Source: Prevotella heparinolytica
GTDB lineage: Bacteria > Bacteroidota > Bacteroidia > Bacteroidales > Bacteroidaceae
Reading direction: 5' to 3'
Assembly (NCBI RefSeq): GCF_004342845.1
Contig: NZ_SLXB01000024.1
Location: forward strand, 1-62,275
Length of the DNA stretch: 62,275 nucleotides
How positions within the stretch are numbered: the first letter of the stretch is position 1; each line of letters starts with the position of its first letter. This document shows, piece after piece, positions 10,247-19,451 of this stretch. The notes under the pieces were generated by a model. That model saw only the letters and a list, made by a program, of their open reading frames with translations. It ran no database searches and was not told the origin of the DNA. Position numbers and translations under genes: made by a program.

Positions 10247-10279
10247 ACAAAAGTAGGCATTATCAATATGTACGCTAAA
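10247..10279 (-). promoter_or_regulatory. Promoter of the Crp-family regulator
   Basis: On the minus strand: TTTA - 20 nt - TACTTTTGT. The -7 box matches TAnnTTTGY exactly and the -33 box differs from TTTG at one base. The predicted transcript starts just upstream of the chosen ATG. Confidence 0.6.
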
Positions 10280-10323
10280 CTCCAAGTGTCTCTTTTTGTT
10301 TTTTTTATTATTTCTTAAACGTG

Positions 10324-10965
10324 CTATTCATTCATCGTAATCTCTTCTTCTTTAATCTCTTCCTCCTCCTCTTCTTCATCAACAAGCGGCTCGGGGCGTT
10401 GCGGTCCGTGGCGTATGAATCCTATGGCAGATAATGTTCCTGCTATGGCGCCGCTGATATGCCCTTCCCAAGAAATGTTTGTTTGGACAAATTGCGGGAA
10501 CATATTCCACACCAGGCCGCCATATAAGAATGTTACCAGTAGGGCGATGGCGATGAGCGGTACGTGCCGGCGCAGTATGCCGCTGAAAAAGAGGAAAAAA
10601 GCCAATCCGTAGATGATGCCGCTGGCGCCGATATGCCATCCCGGCTTGCCTATCAGAAAGGTGAACATACCGCAACCTATCCAAATGGAAAAGAAAATGT
10701 AGGGGGCTATGTGTCGGTAAAAATAGAAAAGACACCACGTTAGGAAGAATAACGGCATTGTATTGGCCAGCAGATGCTTGAACCCGCTATGCACCAAAGG
10801 GTGTGCGAAAATTCCAAATACACCGCACTTCTCCATTGGGTACACGCCCAGCCGGGTGAAGTCCCAATCCATACCTGCCTCCAGAACTTTCAGGGTGTAT
10901 AGAATGAATAGTAGAAACATCGGTACAACGGCTGCCAATGCCATTTTTCGTATTTCATTTTTCAT
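10324..10965 (-). CDS. Rhomboid family intramembrane serine protease
   Basis: Integral membrane protease that cleaves substrates within the bilayer. About six hydrophobic segments are visible. The catalytic Ser is in IGASGIIYG (GxSG motif), and the partner His is in the later segment WEGHISGAIAGT. The early HPLVHSGFKHLLANT block is the conserved H...HLxxN oxyanion region. The 213-residue protein ends in a very acidic tail (a run of Glu), which explains the CTC/TTC-rich start of the stretch on the plus strand. Substrates are unknown. Confidence 0.93.
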   Translation of the reverse strand: MKNEIRKMALAAVVPMFLLFILYTLKVLEAGMDWDFTRLGVYPMEKCGVFGIFAHPLVHSGFKHLLANTMPLFFLTWCLFYFYRHIAPYIFFSIWIGCGMFTFLIGKPGWHIGASGIIYGLAFFLFFSGILRRHVPLIAIALLVTFLYGGLVWNMFPQFVQTNISWEGHISGAIAGTLSAIGFIRHGPQRPEPLVDEEEEEEEIKEEEITMNE

Positions 10966-11044
10966 CGTTTATCAAGTTGATTTGTTTTTTTCTACAATAC
11001 TACGGAATATTTGACTGAAAGCCGAAAAAAAACGTACTTTTTAT

Positions 11045-11074
11045 TTTGGCTGTTAGCTTTAATTTGTATTTTTG
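11045..11074 (+). promoter_or_regulatory. Promoter of the glycogen cluster
   Basis: TTTG (11045-11048), 18 nt, TATTTTTG (11067-11074). This matches the Bacteroides -33/-7 pattern with a slightly short spacer, about 65 nt upstream of the debranching enzyme ATG. Confidence 0.5.
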
Positions 11075-11137
11075 GGAATTACTATATGCTTTGTAGCCCT
11101 ATTGCCTGAATAATTAACCTTTAAATAATGCACAACT

Positions 11138-13078
11138 ATGAGTTATTTACGATTTGACAAGACCTTGATGATTAATCTGCAAGAATCTTTACCAAGGGAG
11201 ATTCTTCGGACAAATAAATCCGGGGCTTATCATTGTACAACAATTGTAGATTGTAACACGCGCAAATATCATGGTCTGTTGGTGATACCTGTCCCTAATT
11301 TGGATGATGAAAACCATGTGCTGCTGTCTTCTTTGGATGAGACTGTAATCCAGCACGGTGCGGAGTTCAATTTAGGGTTGCACAAGTATCAGGGAAATCA
11401 CTTCAGCCCCAACGGACATAAGTATATCCGGGAATTCGATTGTGAGAAAATCCCGGCTACCACCTATCGTGTAGGCGGTGTTATTCTTCGTAAAGAAAAG
11501 ATTTTCGTACATCATGAAAACCGGATTCTGATTCGTTATACCTTGGTTGATGCCCATTCGGCTACTACGCTTCGGTTTCGGCCTTTCCTTGCTTTTCGCA
11601 GCGTGCGCGAGTACACGCATGAAAATGCACAGGCAAGCCGTGATTTTCAGCCGATAGAGAATGGTATCAAGACTTGCATGTATCCCGGTTATCCGGAACT
11701 TTTCATGCAACTGAACAAGAAAAATGAGTTCCACTTCCAGCCCGATTGGTATCGTGGCATCGAGTATCCCAAAGAGCAAGAGCGCGGATATGATTTCAAT
11801 GAAGACCTTTATGTGCCCGGATATTTCGAAATAGATATCAAGAAAGGAGAGAGTGTAGTTTTTTCTGCCGGTATTTCCGAGATATCTCCTCGCAAGTTGA
11901 AACAGACTTTCGAGACTGAAGTGGCCGACCGTACTCCACGCGACAGTTTCTATCACTGCCTGAAAAACTCGGCGCATCAATTCCATAACAAGCAGAGAGA
12001 CGAGCACTACATTCTTGCCGGCTATCCTTGGTTTAAATGCCGTGCCCGCGATTTGTTTATCTCTTTGCCGGGATTGACGTTGGCCGTTGAGGAGCAAGAA
12101 GAATTTGAGGATGTCATGAAAACAGCGGAAAAAGCTATCCGGCAATTTGTCAACGGACAGCCTTTGACTTACAAGATTTACGAAATGGAGCATCCGGATG
12201 TGCTTCTCTGGGCTGTATGGGCATTGCAGCAATACGCCAAGGAGACGTCTCGCGAGCGTTGTAGGCAGATGTATGGTGCGTTGCTTGAGGAAATCATGAA
12301 TTATATTCTTGGTCGTAAGCATAGCAATCTTTTTCTACATGAGAATGGGCTGCTCTATACAAACGGCGCAGAGAAAGCCGTGACGTGGATGAACTCTACA
12401 GTCAATGGAAAGCCGGTAACTCCTCGTACAGGATATATTGTAGAAGTGAATGCTTTATGGTATAATGCGCTTCGTTTCACGGCCGATATGCTCCGTGAGG
12501 GTGGAAACACACTCCTTGCCGATAATCTGGATGCCCGGGCAGAAAAGACCGGCAATTCCTTTGTTGAGGTCTTCCGTAATGAATATGGGTATCTGTTCGA
12601 TTATGTCGATGGATATATGATGGATTGGAGTGTTCGTCCAAATATGATATTTACCGTAGCTTTCGACTATTCTCCTTTGGACAGGGTGCAGAAAAAACAA
12701 GTGCTGGACATCGTGACGAAAGAATTGCTGACTCCGAAAGGCCTGCGCACGTTGAGCCCTAAGAGTGGTGGATATAACCCTAACTATGTCGGTCCTCAGA
12801 TACAAAGAGACTATGCTTATCATCAAGGTACGGCGTGGCCGTGGTTGATGGGCTTCTATATGGAAGCATACTTACGCATTTATAAAATGAGCGGTATATC
12901 GTTTGTTGAGAGATACCTGATTGGAATGGAAGATGAAATGACCTCCCATTGTATCGGAGCATTACCCGAGCTTTTCGATGGTAATCCTCCGTTTGTAGGT
13001 AGAGGAGCGGTGTCTTTTGCCATGAATACAGCGGAAATCCTGCGCATCTTGAAGCTATTGTCTAAGTATAATTTATAA
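11138..13078 (+). CDS. Glycogen debranching enzyme (amylo-alpha-1,6-glucosidase, GH133-type)
   Basis: Hydrolyses alpha-1,6 branch stubs of glycogen or imported maltodextrin in the cytosol. The 646-residue protein has the bacterial debranching N-terminal beta domain (about 1-250; NKSGAYHCTTIVDCNTRKYHGLLV) and a C-terminal (alpha/alpha)6 barrel (about 280-646). The C-domain motif YPWFKCRARDLFISLPGLTL and the later YAYHQGTAWPWLMGFY carry the acidic and substrate-binding residues of the family. No signal peptide is present. It is the first gene of a three-gene cluster; the synthase ATG follows 15 nt after its stop, so the genes are one transcript. Confidence 0.94.
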   Translation: MSYLRFDKTLMINLQESLPREILRTNKSGAYHCTTIVDCNTRKYHGLLVIPVPNLDDENHVLLSSLDETVIQHGAEFNLGLHKYQGNHFSPNGHKYIREFDCEKIPATTYRVGGVILRKEKIFVHHENRILIRYTLVDAHSATTLRFRPFLAFRSVREYTHENAQASRDFQPIENGIKTCMYPGYPELFMQLNKKNEFHFQPDWYRGIEYPKEQERGYDFNEDLYVPGYFEIDIKKGESVVFSAGISEISPRKLKQTFETEVADRTPRDSFYHCLKNSAHQFHNKQRDEHYILAGYPWFKCRARDLFISLPGLTLAVEEQEEFEDVMKTAEKAIRQFVNGQPLTYKIYEMEHPDVLLWAVWALQQYAKETSRERCRQMYGALLEEIMNYILGRKHSNLFLHENGLLYTNGAEKAVTWMNSTVNGKPVTPRTGYIVEVNALWYNALRFTADMLREGGNTLLADNLDARAEKTGNSFVEVFRNEYGYLFDYVDGYMMDWSVRPNMIFTVAFDYSPLDRVQKKQVLDIVTKELLTPKGLRTLSPKSGGYNPNYVGPQIQRDYAYHQGTAWPWLMGFYMEAYLRIYKMSGISFVERYLIGMEDEMTSHCIGALPELFDGNPPFVGRGAVSFAMNTAEILRILKLLSKYNL

Positions 13079-13093
13079 AAGGAGGAATTGAGG

Positions 13094-14362
13094 ATGAAAG
13101 TTTTAATGTTTGGATGGGAATTTCCTCCCAAGATATATGGCGGTCTTGCTGTTGCTTCTTACGGGATTACCAAGGGATTAAGTCTGCAGGGCGATGTGGA
13201 AACAGTATTCTGCATGCCCAAGCCCACTGGAGAGGAAGAAGACTTCCTGAGAATCGTGGGTATGAATCAAGTGCCTGTTGTGTGGCGTGATGTTGATTAC
13301 AACTATTTGAAGTCTCGTCTGATAGGTAAGATGTCCCCTGAGGATTACTGGTCTTTCCGCAACCATATTTATGCTGATTTTTCTTACTTGCATGTCAATG
13401 ACATCGGTTGCATGGAATTCGCCGGGGGGTATCCTGGAAACCTGCATGAAGAGATAAATAACTTCTCTATTATTGCCGGTGTGGTGGCACGTCAGCAACA
13501 TTTTGATATTATTCATGCGCATGATTGGTTGACCTATCCCGCAGGAGTGCATGCCAAAATGGTGAGTGGCAAACCGCTGTGTATTCACGTACATGCCACC
13601 GATTTCGATCGTTCACGCGGTAAAGTCAATCCCACAGTTTATGCCATGGAAAAGAATGGTATGGATTATGCCGATTGCATCATGTGTGTGTCCGAACTCA
13701 CTCGTCGCACGGTTATTAATGAGTATCATCAAAATCCTAAGAAAGTGTTTGCGATGCATAATGCCGTTTATCCGCTTTCACAGGAGTATCAAGACATCCC
13801 TCGCCCTGATCATTCCAAAGAGAAGGTGGTAACATTCCTTGGACGCATCACAATGCAGAAAGGACCCGAGTACTTTGTAGAAGCTGCGGCTCTTGTCTTG
13901 AAGCGTACGCGAAACATTCGTTTTGTGATGGCCGGTTCGGGAGATATGATGAATGCGATGATCAATCTGGCGGCCGAACGGGGTATTGCAGATCGGTTTC
14001 ATTTTCCGGGCTTCATGAAGGGAAAACAGGTGTATGAGGTGTACAAAAACAGTGACGTGTTTGTAATGCCTTCCGTTTCCGAGCCTTTCGGTATTGCACC
14101 GCTTGAGGCTATGCAATGCGGCACTCCTTCTGTCATTTCAAAACAATCGGGTTGTGGAGAGATTCTCGATAAAGTGATAAAGACCGATTATTGGGATATT
14201 CATGCGATGGCCGATGCTATTTATTCCATTTGTACAAACTCTGCTCTTTTCCGTTATTTGCAGGAAGAAGGAAAGAAAGAGGTGGATGGAATTACTTGGG
14301 AGAAAGTCGGTCTGAAGATTCGTGCTCTCTACGAGGATGTGTTAAGAAACTATGGTAAATAA
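13094..14362 (+). CDS. Glycosyltransferase (GT4-type, glycogen synthase-like)
   Basis: GT-B glycosyltransferase that probably extends alpha-glucan chains. The N-terminal domain opens with VLMFGWEFPPKIYGGLAVAS (glycine loop that binds donor phosphates). HAHDWLTYPAG follows, and the C-terminal nucleotide domain has the E-x7-E motif in EPFGIAPLEAMQCGTP. The start is the ATG at 13094, with an AAGGAGGAA ribosome site 7 nt upstream; a TTG at 13088 is in frame but worse. The length is 422 aa. Context between a debranching enzyme and a GH57 protein makes a glycogen role most likely. The donor nucleotide cannot be told from sequence. Confidence 0.88.
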   Translation: MKVLMFGWEFPPKIYGGLAVASYGITKGLSLQGDVETVFCMPKPTGEEEDFLRIVGMNQVPVVWRDVDYNYLKSRLIGKMSPEDYWSFRNHIYADFSYLHVNDIGCMEFAGGYPGNLHEEINNFSIIAGVVARQQHFDIIHAHDWLTYPAGVHAKMVSGKPLCIHVHATDFDRSRGKVNPTVYAMEKNGMDYADCIMCVSELTRRTVINEYHQNPKKVFAMHNAVYPLSQEYQDIPRPDHSKEKVVTFLGRITMQKGPEYFVEAAALVLKRTRNIRFVMAGSGDMMNAMINLAAERGIADRFHFPGFMKGKQVYEVYKNSDVFVMPSVSEPFGIAPLEAMQCGTPSVISKQSGCGEILDKVIKTDYWDIHAMADAIYSICTNSALFRYLQEEGKKEVDGITWEKVGLKIRALYEDVLRNYGK

Positions 14363-14373
14363 CAAAAAAACTA

Positions 14374-15780
14374 ATGGATATGAGAACTATCTGTCTTTAT
14401 TTTGAGATACATCAAATCATTCATTTAAAGCGTTATCGCTTTTTTGATATAGGTACCGATCATTATTATTACGATGATTATGCCAATGAAACGAGTATTA
14501 ATGAGGTTGCCGAACGATCCTATATACCGGCACTGACCACATTGATTGAGATGGTGAAGACGTCTGGTGGAGCATTCAAAGTTGCTTTGTCCATTTCGGG
14601 CGTAGCGCTTGAGCAGTTAGAAATCTATGCTCCTGCTGTTGTCGATCTGTTGCATCAGCTCAATGACACCGGTTGTTGCGAGTTTCTTGCCGAGCCTTAT
14701 TCTCACGGACTTGCTTCTTTGGCCAACGAAGATTGTTTTAAGGAAGAGGTGATGCGGCAGAGTGCGAAAATGAAACAAATGTTTGGTAAAACCCCGAAGG
14801 TGATCCGTAATTCCGGTCTGATTTATAATGATGAGATCGGCGCTATGGTGGCTTCTTGGGGCTTTAAAGGAATGTTGACCGAAGGTGCCAAGCATGTTTT
14901 AGGATGGAAGAGTCCGCATTACGTATATCACTGTTCCATGAACCCGGGCTTGAAACTGTTATTGCGTGATTTCAAGTTATCTGATGATATCAGTTTGCGC
15001 TTTTCCAATTCCGAATGGAATGAGTATCCTCTGTTTGCCGACAAGTATATTGGCTGGATCAATGCCTTACCGCAAGAAGAGCAGGTAGTCAATGTCTTTA
15101 TGGAACTTTCTGCTTTGGGCATGTCGCAACCGTTATCTTCTAATATTTTGGAATTTCTGAAGGCTTTGCCCGTTTGTGCTAAGGAAAAAGGTATTACCTT
15201 CTCCACGCCTACTGAAATCATAACCAAGCTGAAATCCGTATCTCAATTGGATGTGCCTTATCCGATGTCTTGGGTAGACGAGGAGAGAGACACAAGCTGT
15301 TGGTTGGGCAATGTGATGCAGCGTGAGGCGTTCAATAAACTATATAGCATTGCCGAGCGGGTTTACCTTTGTAATGACCGTCGCATTAAGCAGGATTGGG
15401 ATTATCTACAAGCAAGTAATAATTTCCGGTTTATGACAACCAAAGTAAGTGGTGTCGGTTTGAATCGTGGCATCTACGAATCTCCTTATGATGCGTTTAC
15501 CAATTATATGAATATTCTTGGAGACTTTATCAAGCGGGTAGATTCTCTATATCCGGTAGATATTGATAATGAAGAACTAAATGCCTTGCTGACCACCATT
15601 AAGAATCAAGGTGCCGAGATAGAGGAATTGGAGAAGGCGCAAATTAAACAAGGAAAAACCAAAGGGGTGGAGAAGAAGAAAGAGACAAAAGTCAAGGCTA
15701 CTGCGGCCAAGGCTGTGAAACCTAAAGCTGCCGCTTCAAAATCTACAACGAAAAAGCTTGCTAAAAAGAAAACGGAATAA
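14374..15780 (+). CDS. GH57 alpha-amylase-like protein, catalytic residues apparently missing
   Basis: Full-length GH57 barrel (468 aa, cytosolic), beginning with the family block CLYFEIHQIIHLKRYRFF. Where active members have the nucleophile Glu (RNTEL-type), this protein reads IRNSGLIYNDE. Where the acid/base Asp is expected (MDYETFG-type), it reads FMELSALGMSQ. Both catalytic carboxylates therefore seem replaced. GH57 family literature recognises such amylase-like homologues in Bacteroidales. The last 50 residues or so are a Lys/Ala/Thr-rich tail (KPKAAASKSTTKKLAKKKTE), unusual for the family and perhaps a nucleic-acid or polyanion binding tail. It lies 11 nt after the synthase and is probably cotranscribed. 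The start may be ATG 14374 or 14380. The role in glycogen binding or turnover is inference. Confidence 0.85.
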   Translation: MDMRTICLYFEIHQIIHLKRYRFFDIGTDHYYYDDYANETSINEVAERSYIPALTTLIEMVKTSGGAFKVALSISGVALEQLEIYAPAVVDLLHQLNDTGCCEFLAEPYSHGLASLANEDCFKEEVMRQSAKMKQMFGKTPKVIRNSGLIYNDEIGAMVASWGFKGMLTEGAKHVLGWKSPHYVYHCSMNPGLKLLLRDFKLSDDISLRFSNSEWNEYPLFADKYIGWINALPQEEQVVNVFMELSALGMSQPLSSNILEFLKALPVCAKEKGITFSTPTEIITKLKSVSQLDVPYPMSWVDEERDTSCWLGNVMQREAFNKLYSIAERVYLCNDRRIKQDWDYLQASNNFRFMTTKVSGVGLNRGIYESPYDAFTNYMNILGDFIKRVDSLYPVDIDNEELNALLTTIKNQGAEIEELEKAQIKQGKTKGVEKKKETKVKATAAKAVKPKAAASKSTTKKLAKKKTE

Positions 15781-15818
15781 CGAAAGCTCTTTATTCCTAT
15801 GCAGTGAGAGAATCTATA

Positions 15819-15861
15819 AAGTGCCCCCAATAAGTTGGACATAAACTTTTGGGGTGCACTT
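15819..15861. terminator. Convergent terminator hairpin resembling joined IS3-type ends
   Basis: Arms AAGTGC-CCCCAATAAGTT (15819-15836) and AACTTTTGGGGTGCACTT (15844-15861) pair along almost their whole length around the loop GGACATA. The hairpin lies between convergent genes and can end both transcripts. The sequence GTGCCCCCAATAAGTTGGACA resembles the terminal inverted repeats of IS3-family elements of Bacteroidetes, so it may be a solo relic or MITE. That resemblance is from memory. Confidence 0.6.
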
Positions 15862-15902
15862 CATTATGGCTGGGAGGAGTTCTTTATGTGAGTGTTCCTC
15901 TT

Positions 15903-17492
15903 TTACTTCTTGTTGAAGCTGGTATAAGTAATTTCAATCTTTAGAGGGGATTTTACTTGCCCATTGGCACTCTTTTCCGGACCACCTTTTAGCTTGGCAT
16001 AGCCGGGTTTCAAATCATTCTCAATTCCGGTGATGGATTTGCTGTTGCTTCTGGAACTGTTATCGTAGGTTATTGATACAGGAATCAATAATACTTTATC
16101 CCAGTCTTTAGTAGCCTCATTGTGGCTCCAATCGTTTTCCCACTTGGCTTCATCCCAAGAAGCGCCTGCTTTTTCTTTGGCGGCTTTCTTGGCAGATTGC
16201 TTCTCATTGATACAAGTGGTGACCAAACGGGCTATGTTGCTGAATACGTATTGATTGGTAGCAAAAGCGTTGTGACTTACCGTGAATGATGTAACATTGT
16301 CTCTTATCTTGTTCTTTTCGAAGAAGCTTTTAAGATCTTGTTTACGTATCAGCAACACATCTGTGGGAGCACTCATGCTGTATTTATAGTTGCTGTTTAT
16401 GTTATAGTTCGTAAAGGTCAACTTCACGGCATTGAGAGTATCATTGGACAGTTTACTGTATATTTCATCGTATGGCATGGTTGCTTCGGTGAAGATGCCG
16501 GCAGGAGATTTGATATATGTATGTGCTGTCTCGGCCGCTTTCTCTTTTATCAGGTCAGAATTCAGAAACCGGTTGGCCTGAACCACTTCTTTGGTAGAGG
16601 CGAACACTGTCCGTGTACTATAGAACAAAGAATCAGTCCCATCTTTTTTCTTCAGAGCTAAGCCGGTTGTATCGTTAACATGATGGAAGCGGAACTGCAT
16701 TCGCAAAGCTACATGATCTACATATAAGATAGTGCCATCTCCATAATCACTCTTTATATATACTCCTTTGAAAACTTTATTGATAAAAGTGGCGGCATCT
16801 TTAAAGTATTCGGGATGTTGTCTATACACCTTCAAGATTCTTTCTTCACCGAATGTCTTTTTGTCCAAAGGGAAGGTAACATTCGGGTAGAAGAGCGGGC
16901 TGCCATTGCTGTCTTTTGCCTTTCTGACCGAATCGGGAACAGAGGTGTCGTGAGCAGAATAGGCTTTGCGTCCGAGCAGAGACTTGGGATTGTTTTTATT
17001 ATAGTACATTTCCGGATCAATGTTGGTGTAACGATTCTTGTCAAGTTTTTTGTCAAGTTCATATACACTCATTCTACAGGCGTTCAGAGAATCACCAAAC
17101 CATTTGGTATAAAAGACGGACAATTGAACGGATACGACGGAGTCTCCTGCCATTGTACCGGTTGCCTTGGTCGGATTTCCATTGCTGTCTTGTGCAGTTA
17201 TTTTATAAACTTCAGGAAGAGAGAAGTTTTCTGTACAGTTCAATTCAGTGAGGAAGCTTGTCTCATAATATCCGAAATCAAGATCAGAGAACTTGCCTAC
17301 ATAGCCGGTACTTGTTTTGGCAAACACGGAATCTACGACAAAGGAACGTGTGGTTACATCAAAAGTTGTGGTATGTGCTGACATGCCGTCAGCCCCCGGT
17401 AGCATTCCTACTCCTAATGTGCCGGTGGTATCATCGCATCCAAAGATAGTCAGGCCTGCTAAAAGCAACATTCCTATATGTTTTACTTTCAT
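15903..17492 (-). CDS. DUF4270 family lipoprotein
   Basis: Exported lipoprotein of unknown function, common in Bacteroidales. It has a signal peptide with lipobox LTIFGCDD (Cys at about residue 19), then a start typical of DUF4270 (TGTLGVGMLPGADG) and a long beta-rich body to 529 aa. It is followed 28 nt later on the same strand by the truncated GT5 gene, with which it is consistently paired in Bacteroides as far as I recall. The pairing suggests a shared operon, but nothing in the sequence shows what the protein binds. Confidence 0.85.
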   Translation of the reverse strand: MKVKHIGMLLLAGLTIFGCDDTTGTLGVGMLPGADGMSAHTTTFDVTTRSFVVDSVFAKTSTGYVGKFSDLDFGYYETSFLTELNCTENFSLPEVYKITAQDSNGNPTKATGTMAGDSVVSVQLSVFYTKWFGDSLNACRMSVYELDKKLDKNRYTNIDPEMYYNKNNPKSLLGRKAYSAHDTSVPDSVRKAKDSNGSPLFYPNVTFPLDKKTFGEERILKVYRQHPEYFKDAATFINKVFKGVYIKSDYGDGTILYVDHVALRMQFRFHHVNDTTGLALKKKDGTDSLFYSTRTVFASTKEVVQANRFLNSDLIKEKAAETAHTYIKSPAGIFTEATMPYDEIYSKLSNDTLNAVKLTFTNYNINSNYKYSMSAPTDVLLIRKQDLKSFFEKNKIRDNVTSFTVSHNAFATNQYVFSNIARLVTTCINEKQSAKKAAKEKAGASWDEAKWENDWSHNEATKDWDKVLLIPVSITYDNSSRSNSKSITGIENDLKPGYAKLKGGPEKSANGQVKSPLKIEITYTSFNKK

Positions 17493-17520
17493 ATCTCTCT
17501 TCGTATAAATCTATTTTATA

Positions 17521-18339
17521 TTATTCTGCTTCCCATATTTTGTCGTAAAAGTCATTACAAGCATCGGCAAAATTCTCGGGCGATTGATAATCTAATATCA
17601 TTTTTCCGGATTCGCGTGCATAGTTCATGACCTCTTCATTGACGTGTTCGCTTTGTTGGATAATGCCATCAGAAAAGTCTGTGGCCAATTTACAAAGTGC
17701 GGTATAATCAACAGGTTCTTTCAATCCGGCGACATCTTTCTTTGTGATGCCTTTCAGGGTTAATTTGTTGGAGAAATCAGGATGGAACGGTTGTTTAAAT
17801 TCTTCTCCGTAGAGAGAAAATACTACCTTGGCATCTCTGAAAGAAGGTTCGTCTTTGTAGGCCTTCTTAATGTATAGAGGAGCTAATGCGGTCATCCAGC
17901 CATGGCAGTGGATTATGTCCGGACACCAACGTAGCTTTTTCACCGTTTCCAATACACCGCGTGCATAGAAGATGGTACGGGCATCATTGTCTTCATATTC
18001 TTCACCGTTTTCATTGGTTACTTGCATACGGTTTTGAAAATAATCATCGTTATCAATGAAATACACCTGCATACGTGCAGATTGAATAGAGGCGACTTTG
18101 ATGATGAGCGGATGGTCGGTATCGTCGATGATAAGGTTCATGCCGGAGAGGCGTATCACTTCATGCAATTGGTTCCTACGTTCGTTGATGTTTCCCCATT
18201 TAGGCATAAATGTTCTGATTTCTCTGCCTTTTTCTTGAATAGCCTGAGGTAGGTTCCTGCCTACAAGAGACATTTCTGATTCTGAAACATAAGGGGTAAT
18301 TTCTTGTGTAATAAATAAAACCTTATTTGCCTTTATCAT
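17521..18339 (-). CDS. Glycogen/starch synthase N-terminal (GT5) domain protein, truncated
   Basis: This 272-residue protein matches only the N-terminal half of ADP-glucose-type glycogen synthase (full enzymes are about 480 aa). It starts with KVLFITQEITPYVSESEMS, keeps the DIIHCHGWMTALAPLYIKK segment and FSLYGEEF, but ends with a short helix where the second Rossmann domain and its E-x7-E motif should begin. The donor-binding KxGG motif (normally KTGGLGDV) reads ESEM here. It is therefore unlikely to be a working synthase and may be a regulatory or repurposed domain. There is no frameshift: the end is a clean stop, and the next gene on the same strand follows normally. It is divergent from panC. 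Confidence 0.82.
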   Translation of the reverse strand: MIKANKVLFITQEITPYVSESEMSLVGRNLPQAIQEKGREIRTFMPKWGNINERRNQLHEVIRLSGMNLIIDDTDHPLIIKVASIQSARMQVYFIDNDDYFQNRMQVTNENGEEYEDNDARTIFYARGVLETVKKLRWCPDIIHCHGWMTALAPLYIKKAYKDEPSFRDAKVVFSLYGEEFKQPFHPDFSNKLTLKGITKKDVAGLKEPVDYTALCKLATDFSDGIIQQSEHVNEEVMNYARESGKMILDYQSPENFADACNDFYDKIWEAE

Positions 18340-18363
18340 AATAACAATGTTCTCAATTATTTT

Positions 18364-18398
18364 GCAAAGATATAAAAAAAAACGGGCAATAAAGCAAA
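18364..18398 (-). promoter_or_regulatory. Promoter of the GT5-DUF4270 operon
   Basis: Minus strand: TTTG (18398-18395), 22 nt, TATCTTTGC (18372-18364). The -7 box is exact and the spacer is slightly long. It lies 25 nt upstream of the ATG. Confidence 0.6.
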
Positions 18399-18583
18399 TT
18401 GCACCATTCTATAATTCCTTATGATTTGTTAACTGCTTGTTTGTCACGGAAATAATGGAAGTCTGGAAGGCGTAGAAGTGAGATGGTAGTTGCATTAATT
18501 TACGATATCTCTTCTTTATGTGGTAAATAATACTTTATTTTGCAGCGCTTTTACGAACGAAAAGTTGTTATATAACGATAAAG

Positions 18584-19429
18584 ATGGAAATAGTACATAC
18601 TATCAAGGACTTGCAGGCTGCTCTTTCGGATTTAAGAGTTCGGGGCAAAAGGGTGGGTTTAGTGCCTACGATGGGTGCCTTGCATGCTGGTCATGCCTCA
18701 TTGGTGAAGCGTTGTGTGGCCGAGAATGACGTTGCTGTAGTAAGCGTTTTTGTAAATCCTACTCAGTTCAACGATAAGAATGATTTAATAAAATATCCCC
18801 GTACATTGGAGGCTGATTGCCGTTTGTTGGAAGATTGCGGTGCGGCATTTGTGTTTGCTCCTTCGGTGGAGGAGATGTATCCGGAACCGGATACGCGTCG
18901 ATTTAGCTATGCACCTTTAGATACCGTGATGGAAGGAGCTTTTCGTCCGGGACATTTCAATGGGGTTTGCCAGATTGTGAGTAAGCTTTTCGATGCAGTG
19001 GAACCGGATAGAGCATACTTTGGTGAAAAAGACTTCCAGCAGTTAACGATTATTCGTGAAATGGTGCGTCGGATGAATTATCCTTTGGAAATCGTTGGTT
19101 GTCCGATTGTTCGTGAGGCTGACGGACTTGCTTTGAGTAGTAGAAATGCTCGCTTATCTGCTGAAGAACGTAAAAATGCCTTGAAAATTTCGCAGGCTTT
19201 GTTTGAAAGTCGTACCTTTGCAGCATCGCATACGGTAGCTGAGACACAGAAATTTGTAGAAGATGCCATTGCAGTGGCTCCCGGATTGCGTTTGGAATAT
19301 TTTGAACTGGTAGATGGCAATACATTGCAGAAGATAACTAATTGGGAAGATACTTCTTATGCGGTGGGTTGCATTACTGTATTTTGTGGTGAAGTGCGTT
19401 TGATTGATAATATCAAGTACAAAGAATAA
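18584..19429 (+). CDS. panC: Pantothenate synthetase (pantoate-beta-alanine ligase)
   Basis: Joins pantoate and beta-alanine with ATP to form pantothenate, the coenzyme A precursor. The 281-residue Rossmann-type enzyme shows [16 protein letters not shown] (HxGH nucleotide motif, about 27-42), the conserved FVNPTQFN, the GxKDFQQ-like [10 protein letters not shown] segment and the KMSKS-equivalent block [12 protein letters not shown] near-match -7 box (TTATTTTGC, one base off) lies about 45 nt upstream. panD follows after 22 nt, so the two form an operon. Confidence 0.97.
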   Translation: MEIVHTIKDLQAALSDLRVRGKRVGLVPTMGALHAGHASLVKRCVAENDVAVVSVFVNPTQFNDKNDLIKYPRTLEADCRLLEDCGAAFVFAPSVEEMYPEPDTRRFSYAPLDTVMEGAFRPGHFNGVCQIVSKLFDAVEPDRAYFGEKDFQQLTIIREMVRRMNYPLEIVGCPIVREADGLALSSRNARLSAEERKNALKISQALFESRTFAASHTVAETQKFVEDAIAVAPGLRLEYFELVDGNTLQKITNWEDTSYAVGCITVFCGEVRLIDNIKYKE

Positions 19430-19451
19430 TAAACTATAAAAAATCAATCTT

